A stretch of DNA of 64,000 nt from Pseudorhizobium banfieldiae (GCF_000967425.1 NZ_FO082820.1:186001-250000); one strand, 5' to 3'; shown: positions 9,000-19,823, counted from the first letter of the stretch. The notes: generated by a model not told the origin, from the letters alone. Made by a program: numbers and translations.

Positions 9000-9479
9000 A
9001 TGAGCGGCGCCCCTGACGCGGACGTCAAGAAGGAGAGGCCGGGCGCAATCCTATTCATGTGCGGCTGGAACGCGATCCGGTCGCCAATGGCAGAGGCCAT
9101 TGCAAAGCGGCTGCTGCCTTCCGATATCTATGTCCAGTCGGCTGGCGTGCGTTCAGGAGAGCCTGATCCTTTCGTGGATGTCGTACTCGACGAGATCGGT
9201 CTTTCCATTCCGCGTCACCAGCCTCGGACCCTTGACGATCTCGAAGACGACTATTTTGACGTCATCATCACATTGACGCCCGAGGCCCATCATGCGGCGC
9301 TTGAACTGACGCGGTCGAATGCGGTTGAGGTCGTCTACTGGCCGACCATGGATCCAACCGCCGCGACCGGCTCTCGCGAGCAACGGCTCGACGCGTACCG
9401 TGGGGTGAGGGATCACCTTTGGAAGCGGATCGAGGAGCGCTTTTCCGGCCTGCAGAAGCGTCCGGCGGACAGGCGATGA
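9000..9479 (+). CDS. Low-molecular-weight phosphotyrosine phosphatase / arsenate reductase-like protein
   Basis: A 159-residue member of the low-molecular-weight phosphatase/ArsC fold. The P-loop CGWNAIRS has the CX5R signature (Cys and Arg seven positions apart) followed by Ser. A candidate general-acid aspartate lies in YWPTMDPTAATG. An N-terminal extension of about 20 residues precedes the fold. It follows the UPF0262 gene by five bases. Whether it acts on protein tyrosines, small phosphates or arsenate cannot be told. Rhizobial genomes keep it in this order, so a housekeeping role is more likely than arsenic resistance (inference). Confidence 0.87.
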   Translation: MSGAPDADVKKERPGAILFMCGWNAIRSPMAEAIAKRLLPSDIYVQSAGVRSGEPDPFVDVVLDEIGLSIPRHQPRTLDDLEDDYFDVIITLTPEAHHAALELTRSNAVEVVYWPTMDPTAATGSREQRLDAYRGVRDHLWKRIEERFSGLQKRPADRR

Positions 9480-9606
9480 GCGACGGAAGGGGAACGGAAA
9501 TTATGCGAGTTCACAAAGCGAACATGATTGTGTAGTTTCCGCCGAAATTTGCGGGGCCGGCTGAAGCTGCGCCCATGAAATCAACAGACAGGAAGATAAT
9601 CCGTAG

Positions 9607-9825
9607 ATGGCTAAAGAAGAAGTCCTTGAGTTTCCGGGCGTCGTGACCGAATTGCTGCCGAACGCAACGTTCCGTGTGAAGCTCGAAAACGAACACGAGA
9701 TCATTGCCCATACCGCTGGCCGGATGCGCAAGAACCGTATCCGTGTTCTCGCCGGCGATAAGGTCCTTGTGGAAATGACTCCCTACGACCTGACCAAGGG
9801 CCGTATCACCTACCGCTTCAAGTAA
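9607..9825 (+). CDS. infA: Translation initiation factor IF-1
   Basis: IF-1 binds the ribosomal A site on the 30S subunit and assists initiation. The 72-residue product is a single S1-type OB fold with the family signatures [40 protein letters not shown] and [11 protein letters not shown]. The upstream 127 bases hold the promoter and leader, with AGGAAGATAAT before the start. The gene order infA, maf, yacG, tRNA-Phe is characteristic of Rhizobiales. Confidence 0.98.
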   Translation: MAKEEVLEFPGVVTELLPNATFRVKLENEHEIIAHTAGRMRKNRIRVLAGDKVLVEMTPYDLTKGRITYRFK

Positions 9826-9851
9826 CATCAAAGCGGCAGTTCGGCAGGCTC

Positions 9852-10472
9852 ATGGCGTCAGAACAGAAACTCATCCTGGCCTCCGGCTCTCCGCGTCGCC
9901 TGGACCTGCTCAACCAGGCAGGGCTCCATCCTGCGCGCCTGATGCCGATGGACATCGACGAGACGCCGAAGAAGTCCGAACATCCCCGCTCGCTTGCCCG
10001 CCGCCTTTCCGGCGAGAAGGCGGAGGCCGCCTGGGCTGCGCTCAAGAGCGATCTCGCCTGGCGCCACAGCTACATCCTGTCGGCGGACACGGTGGTTGCG
10101 GTCGGGCGCCGGATCCTGGAGAAGACGGAGTATACGGACGAGGCATCCTCCGCGCTGCACCTTCTCTCCGGACGCGGCCACTCGGTCTATACCGGCATCT
10201 GTCTCGTCACGCCGGGGGGCCAGTTCCGGCAGAAGGTCGTACAGACCAAGGTGCGGTTCAAGCGCCTGTCGCCGCACGAGATCGACAACTACATCGCTTC
10301 GGGTCAGTGGCGCGGCAAGGCCGGCGCCTACGCGATCCAGGGCATCGCCGGCAGCTTCGTGCAGAAGATCGTCGGGTCCTACACCAATGTCGTCGGGCTG
10401 CCACTCTATGAAACGCTGTCGCTGCTTTCGGGAGAAGGCTTCGACGTGCAGGCGGCCTGGCCGGAGGGCTGA
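9852..10472 (+). CDS. maf: Maf-type nucleoside triphosphate pyrophosphatase
   Basis: Maf proteins hydrolyse non-canonical or house-cleaning nucleoside triphosphates to monophosphates and can delay septation. The 206 residues contain [12 protein letters not shown] (nucleotide-binding loop) at the N terminus, the catalytic SADTVVAVG, and [17 protein letters not shown] followed by [10 protein letters not shown], all diagnostic. It begins 26 bases after infA and is followed five bases later by yacG, so the three are probably cotranscribed. Confidence 0.96.
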   Translation: MASEQKLILASGSPRRLDLLNQAGLHPARLMPMDIDETPKKSEHPRSLARRLSGEKAEAAWAALKSDLAWRHSYILSADTVVAVGRRILEKTEYTDEASSALHLLSGRGHSVYTGICLVTPGGQFRQKVVQTKVRFKRLSPHEIDNYIASGQWRGKAGAYAIQGIAGSFVQKIVGSYTNVVGLPLYETLSLLSGEGFDVQAAWPEG

Positions 10473-10477
10473 GACCT

Positions 10478-10684
10478 ATGGCATCATCGACAAAGCCCGG
10501 CGCCAAGGTGGAGCCGCTTCGCAAGGCGAGACCGTGCCCGGAATGCGGTAAGCCATCGGCTCGCGAACACTATCCCTTCTGCTCCGATCGCTGCCGTACC
10601 CTCGATCTGTCGCGTTGGCTGAAGGGTTCCTACGCCATCCCAGTGGCCGAGGACCAGAGCAAGGCTGACCCCCTGGACGAGTAG
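10478..10684 (+). CDS. yacG: DNA gyrase inhibitor YacG, zinc-binding
   Basis: YacG is a small zinc protein that binds GyrB and blocks gyrase from DNA (known from E. coli). The 68-residue product carries the four zinc cysteines as CPEC and CSDRC separated by about 14 residues, then the conserved [13 protein letters not shown] tail. The N-terminal 20 residues are a basic extension, common in alphaproteobacterial YacG. It closes the infA-maf-yacG unit before tRNA-Phe. Confidence 0.95.
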   Translation: MASSTKPGAKVEPLRKARPCPECGKPSAREHYPFCSDRCRTLDLSRWLKGSYAIPVAEDQSKADPLDE

Positions 10685-10845
10685 TGTCCGCCGGTCTGTT
10701 CCACGCCGATTTCAGGGACGATGCGAGCAGGCGAAAAAAGTGTCCGCCGCCGCTGGACATGGCCGAACAAGATGTTATAACCCCGCTCGCTTCCGGGGCG
10801 CAGGCCCCGCCGGCCAGGTGCCGGAAGGCTTGATGAAGCCTCGAT

Positions 10846-10921
10846 GCCCGGATAGCTCAGTTGGTAGAGCAGCGGATTGAAAATCCGCGTGTCGGTGGTT
10901 CGAATCCGCCTCCGGGCACCA
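10846..10921 (+). tRNA. tRNA-Phe (GAA anticodon)
   Basis: A 76-base cloverleaf with acceptor stem GCCCGGA/TCCGGGC and encoded CCA. The D-arm is TAGCTCAGTTGGTAGAGCA. The anticodon arm is GCGGA-TTGAAAA-TCCGC, with GAA at 10879-10881. The T-arm is GGTGGTTCGAATCC. Confidence 0.97.
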
Positions 10922-10954
10922 TTTCCCTTTCAGTCTCCCAAGCCAGAGCAGGCC

Positions 10955-11512
10955 ATGGACGCTCAGATTGTCTTCGATCGTTCCGCCGTGGAAGTCGCCC
11001 GCGACCTCATCGGCGCCGAACTGACTTTCCGTGGTGTCGGTGGCATCATCGTGGAGACTGAAGCCTATGAGCCCGACGATCCGGCCTCGCACAGTTTCCG
11101 AGGGCCGACGGAGAGGAACCGTTCGATGTTCGGGCCTGCGGGACATGCCTATGTCTACCGCTCCTACGGCATCCACTGGTGTCTCAATGTCGTCTGCCGG
11201 CCCGGCAGCGCAGTGCTCATCCGTGCCTTGGAGCCGGTATGGGGTGTGGCGGAAATGCAGGAGCGTCGCGGGCAGACAGCACCTCGCCTGCTCTGTGCCG
11301 GTCCCGGACGGGTGTGCCAGGCACTGGGCATCGACCGAGAGCATGACGGGCTCAGTCTCGCCGAACCGCCCTTCCGGGTGTCGCTGCCGCTGGAGAGCTG
11401 CTCGGTAGAAGCTGGAAAGCGCATCGGGATAACCAAGGCTGCCGACCAGCCGTGGCGCTTTGGTCTGCGGGGCTCGCCACATCTCAGCCGCCGGTTCCCG
11501 CCGGAGGCCTAA
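10955..11512 (+). CDS. DNA-3-methyladenine glycosylase (AAG/MPG family)
   Basis: A base-excision-repair enzyme that removes alkylated purines such as 3-methyladenine. The 185 residues show the MPG-family core: ARDLIGAELTF, the catalytic-glutamate motif VETEAYEPDDPASHS, FRGPTERNRSMFGPAGHAYVY, then YGIHWCLNVV, and the glycine-proline-rich GPGRVCQALGI. The open frame extends 26 codons upstream into tRNA-Phe, so I use the ATG preceded by GAGCAGG, 33 bases after the tRNA. Confidence 0.93.
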   Translation: MDAQIVFDRSAVEVARDLIGAELTFRGVGGIIVETEAYEPDDPASHSFRGPTERNRSMFGPAGHAYVYRSYGIHWCLNVVCRPGSAVLIRALEPVWGVAEMQERRGQTAPRLLCAGPGRVCQALGIDREHDGLSLAEPPFRVSLPLESCSVEAGKRIGITKAADQPWRFGLRGSPHLSRRFPPEA

Positions 11513-11872
11513 CAGGCGTGATCCCATGCCTCATAGGGTAGGAGCCACACGTCGGAACCGTGGCTTCCGGCTGCAAATGGTTGCGATGTTGGGACAGTTC
11601 CAGCCACATCTTAACCTTCGGGCAAGGAATTAACCATACATATTGGAAACCACGGCAAATTGGGTGACCTGGAGTTTCCCGAGGCATGACGCCGCCCTGC
11701 CGTACCGGTCTCGACCCGGTATCATCCATGATCACAATCAGAACGACTGCGGTGACCGCATGGTCTGTGACGCCGGCGCGTGCGCCGGTGCATCGGCCCG
11801 CGATCCAGGCGGCGGACCTTGTGAAGCGACAGTTCGCACTCGGCCCTTCTTGGGTTTCTATTGGTTTCGAGG
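11513..11872 (+). promoter_or_regulatory. Intergenic region upstream of the chemotaxis operon
   Basis: A 360-base gap without a supported gene that should hold the che operon promoter. Visible elements are TTAAC boxes (CTTAAC at 11610, ATTAAC at 11629), a weak copy of the flagellar CAAG-N9-(C/A)TA(G/C) element (CAAG at 11623, ATAC at 11636), and CATGACGCCG at 11685. After the last comes an inverted repeat TACCGG/CCGGTA at 11703-11721 that resembles the block before flaA. The leader would be long (150-230 bases). Confidence 0.5.
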
Positions 11873-13504
11873 ATGCAGTTGGGGAACGAGACGCGATCCG
11901 ATCAGGCGCGAAGGGGACAGGCGGGAAGCCTGGGGGAAAGGCTGGCATTCGCTGGCCTCGACGTCGCCCTCTGCGACCTGCTGCGCCGCCACCGGCCGCA
12001 GCTCGAGCCAGCGGTGAAAAGCGGTCTGCGCGATCTCATGCTGCGCTACCAGTCCTTCCCCGATGCATCCCGCGCCTTCGCCAGCGAGCAGCAGATCGAG
12101 CGTCTGCATGATCTGCAATCCTCCCACTGGAGTGTCCTGACCGACGCGCGGTTCGACGCGCTCTATGCAGAACGCGTCAAGATACTGTCCGACAGCGAGA
12201 GCCGCATGGGACTTGATCCCAGGTGGCACATTGCCGGACACGCCGTCATGCTGGAGCATCTGCTGAAGGCAGCCATGGCGCAGGAAGGCCGCAAGTCGCG
12301 GCTCCCCTTCGGTCGGCGCGGCTCCGATGGTCTCGCAGACATCGTTACAGCGCTTGTCCGCTTGGTCATGGTCGACGTCGAGATCGCCGTTTCGCTCCGG
12401 TTCAACGAATTGCGCCAGAAGCACCATCGCGCTCTGGCGGAGCAACGGCAGGAAGACCAGGGCGAGGTGATCCAGCTTCTGTCCGAGGTTATCCATTCGC
12501 TCGCCGAACGTGACCTGACTGCAACGCTGCCAGAGGACGTGCCGGAGGCATATGCCGAGATCGCGTCCGTGCTGGGCGGCGCAATCGAGGCCATGCGCGC
12601 CTCGATCGAGGGCGCCTGTGGGCGTAGCGACCAGGCTGGTACGGCGTCCGCCGCCCTTGCTGCGCGCGCACGTGCCGTGGCCGAGGAATCCGAAGGGCAG
12701 TCCGCCCGTGTCCGGGAAGCGACGCATCAACTGGAGGAACTCGTAGGCCGTCTTCGCACGGGTGCCGCAGAAACCAGCGACGCGGCGCGGCTCGCAGCCA
12801 TGACGAGGGGAACGGTAGAGGAAAGTGGTGAGGCTGCCGGGCGTGCCATCACTGCCATGGCGGACATAGAGACGTCTGCGGAAAAGATCGGCCAGATCAT
12901 CGGCGTCATCGACGAGATAGCATTCCAGACCAATCTCCTGGCGCTCAACGCCGGCATCGAAGCGGCACGGGCCGGAGAAAGCGGGCGGGGCTTTGCGGTC
13001 GTCGCACAGGAAGTGCGTGCCCTGGCGCAGCGTTCCGCCGATGCGGCCCGCGAGATCAAGTCACTGGTCAGCACGACGAAGACCCAGGTGGATGCTGGGG
13101 TCGAGATGGTACACCGCACGCAGGATGCCATCGGTGGCATTGTCCGTCAGGTCACAGAAATAAACGACGCGATCGCCGGCATAGCCACCCGTTCCGACGA
13201 GCATGTCGGCGAACTCGGCAGCATATCGGCAGATCTCTCCTTGCTAGGCAGGGAGATCAGCGCCACGGCTGGCAATGCCGGAATGGTCGGATCCGAGGCG
13301 GACGACCTGCACACGGTGATCCTCGAGCTCGGGCGTACCGTCCGCGAGTTTCGGGTTGAGCGGCAGGTCCGCTATCGCTCCGACCGTAAGAACACCACGC
13401 CGCTGGCACCCGCCCGCCTGCCGGTCGCCCTAATCGACGTGGGTGATCCACTGCAGGCTGCCGGCGACGAAATCGAATTTCCCCGAAGACAAGGAATGAA
13501 CTGA
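11873..13504 (+). CDS. icpA: Cytoplasmic globin-coupled chemoreceptor (IcpA type)
   Basis: A 543-residue soluble methyl-accepting chemotaxis protein without membrane segments. Residues about 22-165 form a protoglobin sensor domain with proximal haem histidine His85 in LQSSHWSVL and the family segment [17 protein letters not shown] coiled linker leads to the signalling domain (about 250-480) with the hairpin-tip motif [20 protein letters not shown]. There is no C-terminal CheR-docking pentapeptide. By homology it senses oxygen or another haem ligand and signals to CheA. I chose the ATG over a TTG four codons upstream. It heads the che operon and its stop overlaps the cheS start. Confidence 0.9.
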   Translation: MQLGNETRSDQARRGQAGSLGERLAFAGLDVALCDLLRRHRPQLEPAVKSGLRDLMLRYQSFPDASRAFASEQQIERLHDLQSSHWSVLTDARFDALYAERVKILSDSESRMGLDPRWHIAGHAVMLEHLLKAAMAQEGRKSRLPFGRRGSDGLADIVTALVRLVMVDVEIAVSLRFNELRQKHHRALAEQRQEDQGEVIQLLSEVIHSLAERDLTATLPEDVPEAYAEIASVLGGAIEAMRASIEGACGRSDQAGTASAALAARARAVAEESEGQSARVREATHQLEELVGRLRTGAAETSDAARLAAMTRGTVEESGEAAGRAITAMADIETSAEKIGQIIGVIDEIAFQTNLLALNAGIEAARAGESGRGFAVVAQEVRALAQRSADAAREIKSLVSTTKTQVDAGVEMVHRTQDAIGGIVRQVTEINDAIAGIATRSDEHVGELGSISADLSLLGREISATAGNAGMVGSEADDLHTVILELGRTVREFRVERQVRYRSDRKNTTPLAPARLPVALIDVGDPLQAAGDEIEFPRRQGMN

Positions 13505-13797
13505 TGGCGAGCAAGAAGGCTGCCCAGGAAAATCTGAAACTGTCACCGGTCCTGGACCTGAACGAAGCGTCCCTCCTGCATGGCAAGCTGATGGAGCTTC
13601 GTGGCCGCGATCTGAAGATCGATGCCTCGCAAGTCGAGCGGCTGGGGGTCCAATGCGTCCAGGTCATCGTCGCGGCGGCCCGCGCATGGCAGGCCGACAA
13701 GAAGGCCTTCGTTGTCGAGAAGGCATCCGACGCATTCGAAAAGACCCTGCAACTCATCGGCATCGATCCTCACCAGCTGACGGCCAAGGAGACCTGA
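13504..13797 (+). CDS. cheS: STAS-domain chemotaxis protein CheS
   Basis: A 97-residue single-STAS-domain protein. The pattern VLDLNEASLLHGKLMELRG, then LKIDASQVERLGVQCVQVIVAAA, is the STAS beta-alpha core. In Sinorhizobium meliloti CheS binds CheA and speeds draining of phosphate through CheY1, helping signal termination. The ATG overlaps the receptor stop codon by one base, and cheY1 starts four bases downstream, so the three are tightly coupled. Confidence 0.92.
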   Translation: MASKKAAQENLKLSPVLDLNEASLLHGKLMELRGRDLKIDASQVERLGVQCVQVIVAAARAWQADKKAFVVEKASDAFEKTLQLIGIDPHQLTAKET

Positions 13798-13801
13798 AAT
13801 C

Positions 13802-14167
13802 ATGAAGAAGAAAGTGCTGACCGTGGATGATTCCCGGACCATCCGGAACATGCTGCTGGTAACCCTCAACAATGCCGGTTTCGAGACGGTCCAGGCTGAG
13901 GATGGCGTCGAGGGGCTGGAAGTCCTGGAAGATGCCAATCCGGACGTCATCGTCACCGACATCAACATGCCGCGCCTCGATGGTTTCGGCTTCATCGAAG
14001 GCGTCCGCCGCAACGAGAAGTATCGTGCGGTTCCGATCCTCGTGCTGACGACTGAAAGCGATGCGGAGAAGAAGAACCGCGCCCGCCAGGCTGGTGCGAC
14101 GGGCTGGATCGTCAAGCCGTTCGATCCCGCCAAGCTCATCGATGCAATCGAGCGCGTCACAGCCTGA
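13802..14167 (+). CDS. cheY: Chemotaxis response regulator CheY1 (phosphate sink)
   Basis: A 121-residue stand-alone receiver. Acidic pocket Asp9-Asp10, phosphoacceptor Asp53 in VTDINMPRLDG, a conserved Thr in VLTTES and Lys in IVKPFDP are all present. In Sinorhizobium the CheY next to CheS is CheY1, which receives phosphate back from CheA and acts as a sink rather than turning the motor. It lies between cheS and cheA. Confidence 0.95.
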   Translation: MKKKVLTVDDSRTIRNMLLVTLNNAGFETVQAEDGVEGLEVLEDANPDVIVTDINMPRLDGFGFIEGVRRNEKYRAVPILVLTTESDAEKKNRARQAGATGWIVKPFDPAKLIDAIERVTA

Positions 14168-14196
14168 AACAAACAGCCTGATCAGGATTTTCTCCG

Positions 14197-16437
14197 ATGG
14201 ATATGAACGAAATCAAAGAGATCTTCTTCCAGGAATGCGAGGAGCAGCTCGCGGAACTGGAATCGGGGCTTCTGAAGCTCAACGACGGAGATCGCGATCC
14301 CGAGACGGTCAACGCCGTCTTCCGCGCCGTTCATTCCATCAAGGGCGGTGCCGGCGCTTTCGGCCTGGACGACCTCGTCGCCTTTGCGCATGTCTTCGAA
14401 ACGACCCTCGACTGCGTTCGTTCGAACCGTCTTGAGCCGACGCAGGATGTCCTGAAGGTCATGCTGAAATCGGCTGACGTCCTCGCCGACCTCACCAATG
14501 CCGCCCGCGATGGCGGTTATGTCGACGAGACACGCAGCCGGGCATTGGTCAAGGAGCTCGAGGCGCTGGCGAACGGCGAAGTGCCGGCCCCTGCCGCCAA
14601 GGCGCCCGAACCGGCAACTTCTGCAGCTACCCCCGCGCCCACCGATGATAGTGGTTTCCAGCCGATCCCGTTCTCGTTCGATTCCTTCGACGACGGTGAA
14701 GCGGTGAACGACAGCCGGGCCTACGAGGTTTCGTTCCGGCCGCGTCGGGAACTGTACACCAAGGGCAATGAAGCGGCGTTGCTATTGCGGGATCTCTCGC
14801 GCATCGGCGAGATGAGCATCAATTGCGATGTCGACAGTCTTCCGGCGCTCGACAAGATAGATCCGGAGGAGGCCTATTTTAGCTGGACCATCCAGCTAAA
14901 GACGGAAAAGTCCGAAGACGACATTCGCACGGTCTTCGAATTCGCCGAATGGGATTGCGACCTGGAGATCAGGGAAGCCGCCGATGCGGCGCCCGAGGAA
15001 GAGCTTCCGATGATCCCCGTGCCCTTCGACCTTTCGGCATTGGACGAGACAGATACCGCAGCTGAGACGACATCGTGCGCCAATGCCGCAGTGGAAGCCG
15101 TAGCCGCGGCGGAGACCGCGAGTTCGGTGTCGAAGATGGCTGCCGCGGCCGCTCGGGTCGAGAAGAAGGAGGCATCCGCCACGGCCGCATCGACCGCCGC
15201 CGCGCAGAATGCGGCTGCCGCAGCCGCAGCAGGACAGACCATCCGCGTCGATCTCGACCGCGTCGATCGCCTGATCAACCTCGTGGGCGAGCTTGTCATC
15301 AACCAGGCCATGCTGTCGCAGAGCGTTATCGAGAACGACACGACGGGGACTTCCTCCATCAACATGGGCCTGGAGGAGCTCCAGCAACTGACGCGCGAGA
15401 TCCAGGATTCGGTCATGGCGATCCGCGCACAGCCGGTAAAGCCGGTCTTCCAGCGCATGTCGCGTATCGTCCGCGAAGTCGCGGACATGGTCGGAAAGTC
15501 GATCCGGCTCGTCACCGAAGGCGAGAATACCGAAGTCGACAAGACTGTCATCGACAAGCTTGCCGAGCCGCTGACCCACATGATCCGCAACGCCGTCGAT
15601 CACGGCATCGAGACGCCGGAGAAGCGCGAGGCGGCTGGCAAGGATCCGGAAGGCACGATCAAGCTGACCGCCAAGCATCGTTCGGGCCGCATCGTGATCG
15701 AGCTGGTCGACGATGGCGCCGGGATCAACCGCGAACGGGTCAGGCAGAAGGCGATCGACAACGATTTGATCGCGGCAGACGCCAACCTGACGGACGAGGA
15801 GATCGACAATCTGATCTTCGCGCCGGGCTTCTCGACCGCCGACAAGATTTCCGACATTTCCGGCCGCGGCGTCGGTATGGACGTGGTGAAGCGCTCCATC
15901 CAGGCTCTCGGCGGACGAATCTCGATCTCGTCGCGCCCAGGCCACGGCTCCACCTTCACGATGAGCCTGCCGCTGACGCTCGCCGTTCTCGACGGCATGG
16001 TGGTGACGGTAGCAGGGCAGACGCTGGTGGTACCGCTGACGGCTATCGTCGAGACGCTGCAGCCGGAAGCCTCCTCCATCCATTCCTTCGGGGCAAACCA
16101 GCGGCTCATCTCGATCCGCGACTCCTTCTGCCCGTTGGTGGATGTAGGCCGGATCCTGAACTTCCGGGCAACACAGGCAAATCCCGTCGAGGGAGTGGCG
16201 CTGCTAGTGGAATCTGAAGGTGGCGGGCAGCGTGCCCTCATGGTCGATGCCATCCAGGGCCAGCGCCAGGTGGTCATCAAATCGCTGGAAGCCAACTATA
16301 CCCACGTTCCCGGAATCGCGGCCGCTACCATCCTCGGGGATGGCCGCGTCGCCCTCATTCTCGATGTCGATGCCGTTGTGGCGGCATCGCGCGGACAGTC
16401 CCTCAAACCGGAAATATCACTAGCAGCCACGGGTTAA
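14197..16437 (+). CDS. cheA: Chemotaxis histidine kinase CheA
   Basis: CheA autophosphorylates in response to receptors and phosphorylates CheY1, CheY2 and CheB. Domain order in 746 residues: P1 Hpt (1-105) with phosphorylated His46 in RAVHSIKGG; an Ala/Pro linker; P2 regulator-binding region around 170-270; an Ala-rich linker; dimerisation P3 from about 345 ([18 protein letters not shown]); ATPase P4 with N box [21 protein letters not shown] and [11 protein letters not shown]; and CheW-like P5 at the end. All catalytic motifs are intact. cheW follows after four bases. Confidence 0.98.
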   Translation: MDMNEIKEIFFQECEEQLAELESGLLKLNDGDRDPETVNAVFRAVHSIKGGAGAFGLDDLVAFAHVFETTLDCVRSNRLEPTQDVLKVMLKSADVLADLTNAARDGGYVDETRSRALVKELEALANGEVPAPAAKAPEPATSAATPAPTDDSGFQPIPFSFDSFDDGEAVNDSRAYEVSFRPRRELYTKGNEAALLLRDLSRIGEMSINCDVDSLPALDKIDPEEAYFSWTIQLKTEKSEDDIRTVFEFAEWDCDLEIREAADAAPEEELPMIPVPFDLSALDETDTAAETTSCANAAVEAVAAAETASSVSKMAAAAARVEKKEASATAASTAAAQNAAAAAAAGQTIRVDLDRVDRLINLVGELVINQAMLSQSVIENDTTGTSSINMGLEELQQLTREIQDSVMAIRAQPVKPVFQRMSRIVREVADMVGKSIRLVTEGENTEVDKTVIDKLAEPLTHMIRNAVDHGIETPEKREAAGKDPEGTIKLTAKHRSGRIVIELVDDGAGINRERVRQKAIDNDLIAADANLTDEEIDNLIFAPGFSTADKISDISGRGVGMDVVKRSIQALGGRISISSRPGHGSTFTMSLPLTLAVLDGMVVTVAGQTLVVPLTAIVETLQPEASSIHSFGANQRLISIRDSFCPLVDVGRILNFRATQANPVEGVALLVESEGGGQRALMVDAIQGQRQVVIKSLEANYTHVPGIAAATILGDGRVALILDVDAVVAASRGQSLKPEISLAATG

Positions 16438-16441
16438 GTGT

Positions 16442-16909
16442 ATGTCGTACGCCGTGAAAAACAGCCATCAAGCCAGTCGCGAGCTGATCGCCTTCCGCAT
16501 CGGCGACCAGGAATTCTGCGTCAACATCATGTCGGTCCGAGAGATCCGGGGCTGGACCCCGGCCACTCCGCTGCCGCATGCGCCCCCCTACGTGATGGGC
16601 GTGATCAACCTTCGTGGCGCCGTGCTTCCGATCATCGATCTTTCCGCACGGCTCGGGATGAAGGACGCGGAACCGACTGCGCGCCACGTCATCATCGTGG
16701 CGCAGGTGAGGTCGCGCGTGGTCGGTCTTCTGGTGGAGGCTGTTTCCGATATCCTTACGATTACAGAGGATAATATCCAGCCGGTACCGGAAGTCTCTTC
16801 CGACCTCGAGAAACAATATGCGCGGGGGATCCTGTCCATCGACAAGCGGATGATCTGCATGATCGAGTTGGATGCGCTCTTCCTGCACAAGGAAAGCGAA
16901 GCTGCATGA
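16442..16909 (+). CDS. cheW: Chemotaxis adaptor CheW
   Basis: A 155-residue CheW-fold adaptor that links receptors to CheA. Visible family elements are [21 protein letters not shown], the receptor-binding loop [26 protein letters not shown] and [13 protein letters not shown]. It overlaps the start of cheR by four bases (ATGA). It is the only cheW in the window. Confidence 0.97.
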   Translation: MSYAVKNSHQASRELIAFRIGDQEFCVNIMSVREIRGWTPATPLPHAPPYVMGVINLRGAVLPIIDLSARLGMKDAEPTARHVIIVAQVRSRVVGLLVEAVSDILTITEDNIQPVPEVSSDLEKQYARGILSIDKRMICMIELDALFLHKESEAA

Positions 16910-17814
16910 TGCCCATGGGCGCAGTCGATACCCGGCAATCGCCGGACGAGGTCATGGCAAGCGGGGAATACCCGCTGACCCGCCGCGATCTGTCCGAAAT
17001 TGCGGCGATGATCTATTCCGATGCCGGGATCTATCTGAATGATTCCAAGGCTTCGCTGGTCTATTCCCGGCTGTCCAAGCACATCCGCTCACTGGGGCTG
17101 AAGGGTTTCCGGGAGTACTGCGCCCTTGTCGCTTCGCCGGAGGGTGCGGCCGCACGGCGCGAGATGCTGTCGCATCTCACCACCAACTTCACCCGCTTCT
17201 TCCGGGAGAACCATCACTTCGAGCATCTCCGGGACGAAGTGCTGCCCGGACTGATCGCGCGGGCCAAGTCGGGCGGGCGCGTGCGCATATGGTCGGCAGC
17301 CTGTTCTGATGGGCAGGAGCCCTATTCGATTGCCCTGACCGTCCTGTCGGCACTGCCCAATGCCGCGGATTATGATTTCAAGATTCTCGCGACCGACATC
17401 GATCCGAAGATTCTCGCCCAGGCCCGGGCAGGGATCTACGACGAGAACGCCCTGGAAACGGTGTCGCCTCAGATCCGCAAGCAGTACTTCAAGGAGCTCG
17501 ACGTCGGTGGGCGACGGAAGTTCCAGGTCGATGATCGCCTCAAGAAGCTCATCACCTTCAATGAACTCAACCTGATGGCCCAGTGGCCGTTCAAGGGCCA
17601 GTTCGACGTGATCTTCTGCCGCAACGTCGTCATCTACTTCGACGAGCCGACACAGATGAAAATCTGGTCGCGGTTTGCAGCACTGCTGCCGGTCGGTGGG
17701 CATCTCTACATCGGGCATTCCGAGCGCGTTTCGGGAGATGCGAAGAACCAGTTCGACAACATCGGCATCACCACGTACCGGTATACGGGCTCCGGCGCGG
17801 GGAGGCGAGCATGA
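16906..17814 (+). CDS. cheR: Chemoreceptor methyltransferase CheR
   Basis: CheR methylates receptor glutamates using S-adenosylmethionine. The 302 residues show an N-terminal all-helical CheR_N domain (about 20-80; [12 protein letters not shown] carries the basic and aromatic contacts) and a SAM-binding Rossmann domain with [25 protein letters not shown] and [13 protein letters not shown] second in-frame ATG directly follows the first. It is translationally coupled to cheW and to cheB. Confidence 0.97.
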   Translation: MMPMGAVDTRQSPDEVMASGEYPLTRRDLSEIAAMIYSDAGIYLNDSKASLVYSRLSKHIRSLGLKGFREYCALVASPEGAAARREMLSHLTTNFTRFFRENHHFEHLRDEVLPGLIARAKSGGRVRIWSAACSDGQEPYSIALTVLSALPNAADYDFKILATDIDPKILAQARAGIYDENALETVSPQIRKQYFKELDVGGRRKFQVDDRLKKLITFNELNLMAQWPFKGQFDVIFCRNVVIYFDEPTQMKIWSRFAALLPVGGHLYIGHSERVSGDAKNQFDNIGITTYRYTGSGAGRRA

Positions 17815-18851
17815 GTTTACCGGCCCGGGTTCTGGTCGTAGATGACTCGCCCACGATGCGCGGCCTTATCACGGCCGTCCTGAACTCTGACCCGGAGGTC
17901 AGCGTCGTCGGCCAGGCGAGCGATGCTCTTGAAGCCCGGGCCGCGATCAAGGAGCTCAACCCCGACGTCGTAACCCTGGATATCGAGATGCCGAACATGA
18001 ATGGCCTCGAATTCCTGGACAAGATCATGCGGCTTCGGCCCATGCCGGTGATCATGGTGTCCACGATGACCCACCAAGGGGCCAATGCGACATTGGCGGC
18101 CCTGGAGATCGGCGCTTTCGACTGTGTCGGCAAGCCATCTCCCGGCGACGCCCGTCCCTTCCTGGATCTGGCGGAGAAGGTGAAGGCGGCAGCACGTTCG
18201 GGTCTGCGACGCAAGGCCTCTCCGCCGGCACCCGCCATTACGCCGTCTGCTGAATACCGGGTCGGCCGCAAGGTCGTCGCTATCGGATCGTCTACGGGCG
18301 GGGTCGAGGCGCTCATCACCGTGCTGCAGAACTTCCCGAAGAACTGTCCGCCGACAGTAATTACCCAGCACATGCCGTCGACCTTCACCAAGAGCTTTGC
18401 CGAGCGCCTCAACCGCCTTTGCGCGCCAGTCGTCGAGGAAGCGACCGATGGTGCCCGGCTGCAGATCGGAAAGATATACGTGGCGCCTGGCGGCGAACGG
18501 CATCTGGAGGTCATCAATCCGTCAGCACCATCGTGCCGCCTGGTTGAGCGTGAGCCGGTCAACGGTCACCGCCCGTCTGTGGACGTCCTATTCGACTCCG
18601 TTGCGACCCTGGCTGGACGCAACGCGGTGGGCGTCATCCTGACCGGAATGGGCCGTGATGGCGCTTCCGGGCTGTTGACGATGCGGCGGGCCGGCGCCCG
18701 CACCATCGGCCAGAACGAAAAGACCTGCGTTGTCTATGGAATGCCCCGCGTTGCCTACGAGATTGGCGCTGTCGAACAGCAATTGCCGCTCGGCGCAATC
18801 GGCGAGGAAATACTCAAACTAACTGCTGCCCGAAAAGAAGGTGTCGAATAA
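17811..18851 (+). CDS. cheB: Chemotaxis-specific methylesterase CheB
   Basis: CheB removes receptor methyl groups and deamidates receptor glutamines when phosphorylated. The 346 residues contain an N-terminal receiver with phosphoacceptor Asp57 ([11 protein letters not shown]) and a C-terminal esterase domain with catalytic Ser in [12 protein letters not shown], His in TQHMPSTF and Asp in GMGRDGASG. The ATG is embedded in the cheR stop. The open frame extends further upstream inside cheR, but the [13 protein letters not shown] start is clear. cheY2 begins at the base after its stop codon. Confidence 0.97.
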   Translation: MSLPARVLVVDDSPTMRGLITAVLNSDPEVSVVGQASDALEARAAIKELNPDVVTLDIEMPNMNGLEFLDKIMRLRPMPVIMVSTMTHQGANATLAALEIGAFDCVGKPSPGDARPFLDLAEKVKAAARSGLRRKASPPAPAITPSAEYRVGRKVVAIGSSTGGVEALITVLQNFPKNCPPTVITQHMPSTFTKSFAERLNRLCAPVVEEATDGARLQIGKIYVAPGGERHLEVINPSAPSCRLVEREPVNGHRPSVDVLFDSVATLAGRNAVGVILTGMGRDGASGLLTMRRAGARTIGQNEKTCVVYGMPRVAYEIGAVEQQLPLGAIGEEILKLTAARKEGVE

Positions 18852-19241
18852 ATGTCGCTCGCAGAAAAGATCAAAGTTCTGATCGTCGATGATCAGGTAA
18901 CCAGCCGCCTGCTGCTCAGCGATGCTCTGACACAGCTGGGCTTCAAGCAGATCACCGCCGCCGGTGATGGCGAGCAGGGCATGAAGATCATGTACGAGCA
19001 GCCGCACCACCTGGTGATCTCGGACTTCAACATGCCGAAGATGGACGGACTGGGTCTGCTGGAAGCTGTTCGCAAGAACCCCAACACCAAGAAGGCGGCC
19101 TTCATCATTCTCACCGCTCAGGGCGACAGGGCCCTGGTCCAGAAGGCTGCGCAACTTGGGGCGAACAACGTTCTGGCCAAGCCATTCACCATCGAGAAGA
19201 TGAAGGCGGCTATCGAAGCCGTATTCGGAGCGCTCAAATGA
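18852..19241 (+). CDS. cheY: Chemotaxis response regulator CheY2 (motor-binding)
   Basis: A 129-residue receiver with acidic pair Asp13-Asp14, phosphoacceptor Asp58 in [11 protein letters not shown], Thr in ILTAQGD and Lys in [10 protein letters not shown]. In Sinorhizobium CheY2-phosphate is the main regulator that slows the flagellar motor, and its phosphate can pass back to CheY1 through CheA. It sits directly after cheB and overlaps cheD by four bases. Confidence 0.95.
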   Translation: MSLAEKIKVLIVDDQVTSRLLLSDALTQLGFKQITAAGDGEQGMKIMYEQPHHLVISDFNMPKMDGLGLLEAVRKNPNTKKAAFIILTAQGDRALVQKAAQLGANNVLAKPFTIEKMKAAIEAVFGALK

Positions 19242-19795
19242 ATGAGACCGCCGCCGCAAAGCGGGTCCACATTATTCAGGGAGAGTACAAGGTCGTCGAT
19301 GACCCGGACGTGGTCCTTTCGACGATCCTTGGTTCCTGCGTGGCCGCTTGTCTGCGGGATCCGGTCGCGGGCGTCGGCGGCATGAACCACTTCCTGCTCC
19401 CAGGTTCCGGCGGCGCGGCGTCCTCGGGCGGCGATGCAACCCGCTATGGCGTTCACCTCATGGAACTGCTGATCAACGGCCTCCTGAAACGGGGGGCGCG
19501 GCGCGACCGGTTGGAAGCGAAGATTTTCGGCGGCGCCAAGACGATTGCCAGCTTTTCGAATGTGGGCGAGCAGAATGCAGCCTTCGCCACCCAGTTCCTG
19601 AAGGATGAGGGTATCCCCATCGTGGGTTCTTCGACGGGTGGAGAGCATGGGCGCAAGCTGGAATACTGGCCGGTGAGCGGAAGGGCCCGTCAGTATCCGC
19701 TGACCGGAGCTGAGACGCAAAAGACCGTTGCTCTCGAGCAGCAGCGTCCCGTCCGGACGCCGAAGCCGGTCGAAAGCTCCATCGAATTCTTTTAG
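19238..19795 (+). CDS. cheD: Chemoreceptor glutamine deamidase CheD
   Basis: CheD deamidates receptor glutamines. The 185-residue protein has the catalytic Cys in [10 protein letters not shown] and His in [10 protein letters not shown], followed by [18 protein letters not shown] and AKIFGGAKT, the core of the family. The C-terminal tail of about 25 residues is basic and Gln-rich and looks disordered. It overlaps cheY2 by ATGA and is followed by cheT. Confidence 0.96.
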   Translation: MNETAAAKRVHIIQGEYKVVDDPDVVLSTILGSCVAACLRDPVAGVGGMNHFLLPGSGGAASSGGDATRYGVHLMELLINGLLKRGARRDRLEAKIFGGAKTIASFSNVGEQNAAFATQFLKDEGIPIVGSSTGGEHGRKLEYWPVSGRARQYPLTGAETQKTVALEQQRPVRTPKPVESSIEFF

Positions 19796-19823
19796 GAAGG
19801 CCCGCAGGGGCGCGAGGAAAGCC

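Noticed and set aside
10741..10759. TGTCC...GGACA hairpin after yacG as a terminator
   Set aside because: Only five base pairs with a nine-base loop and no T tract.
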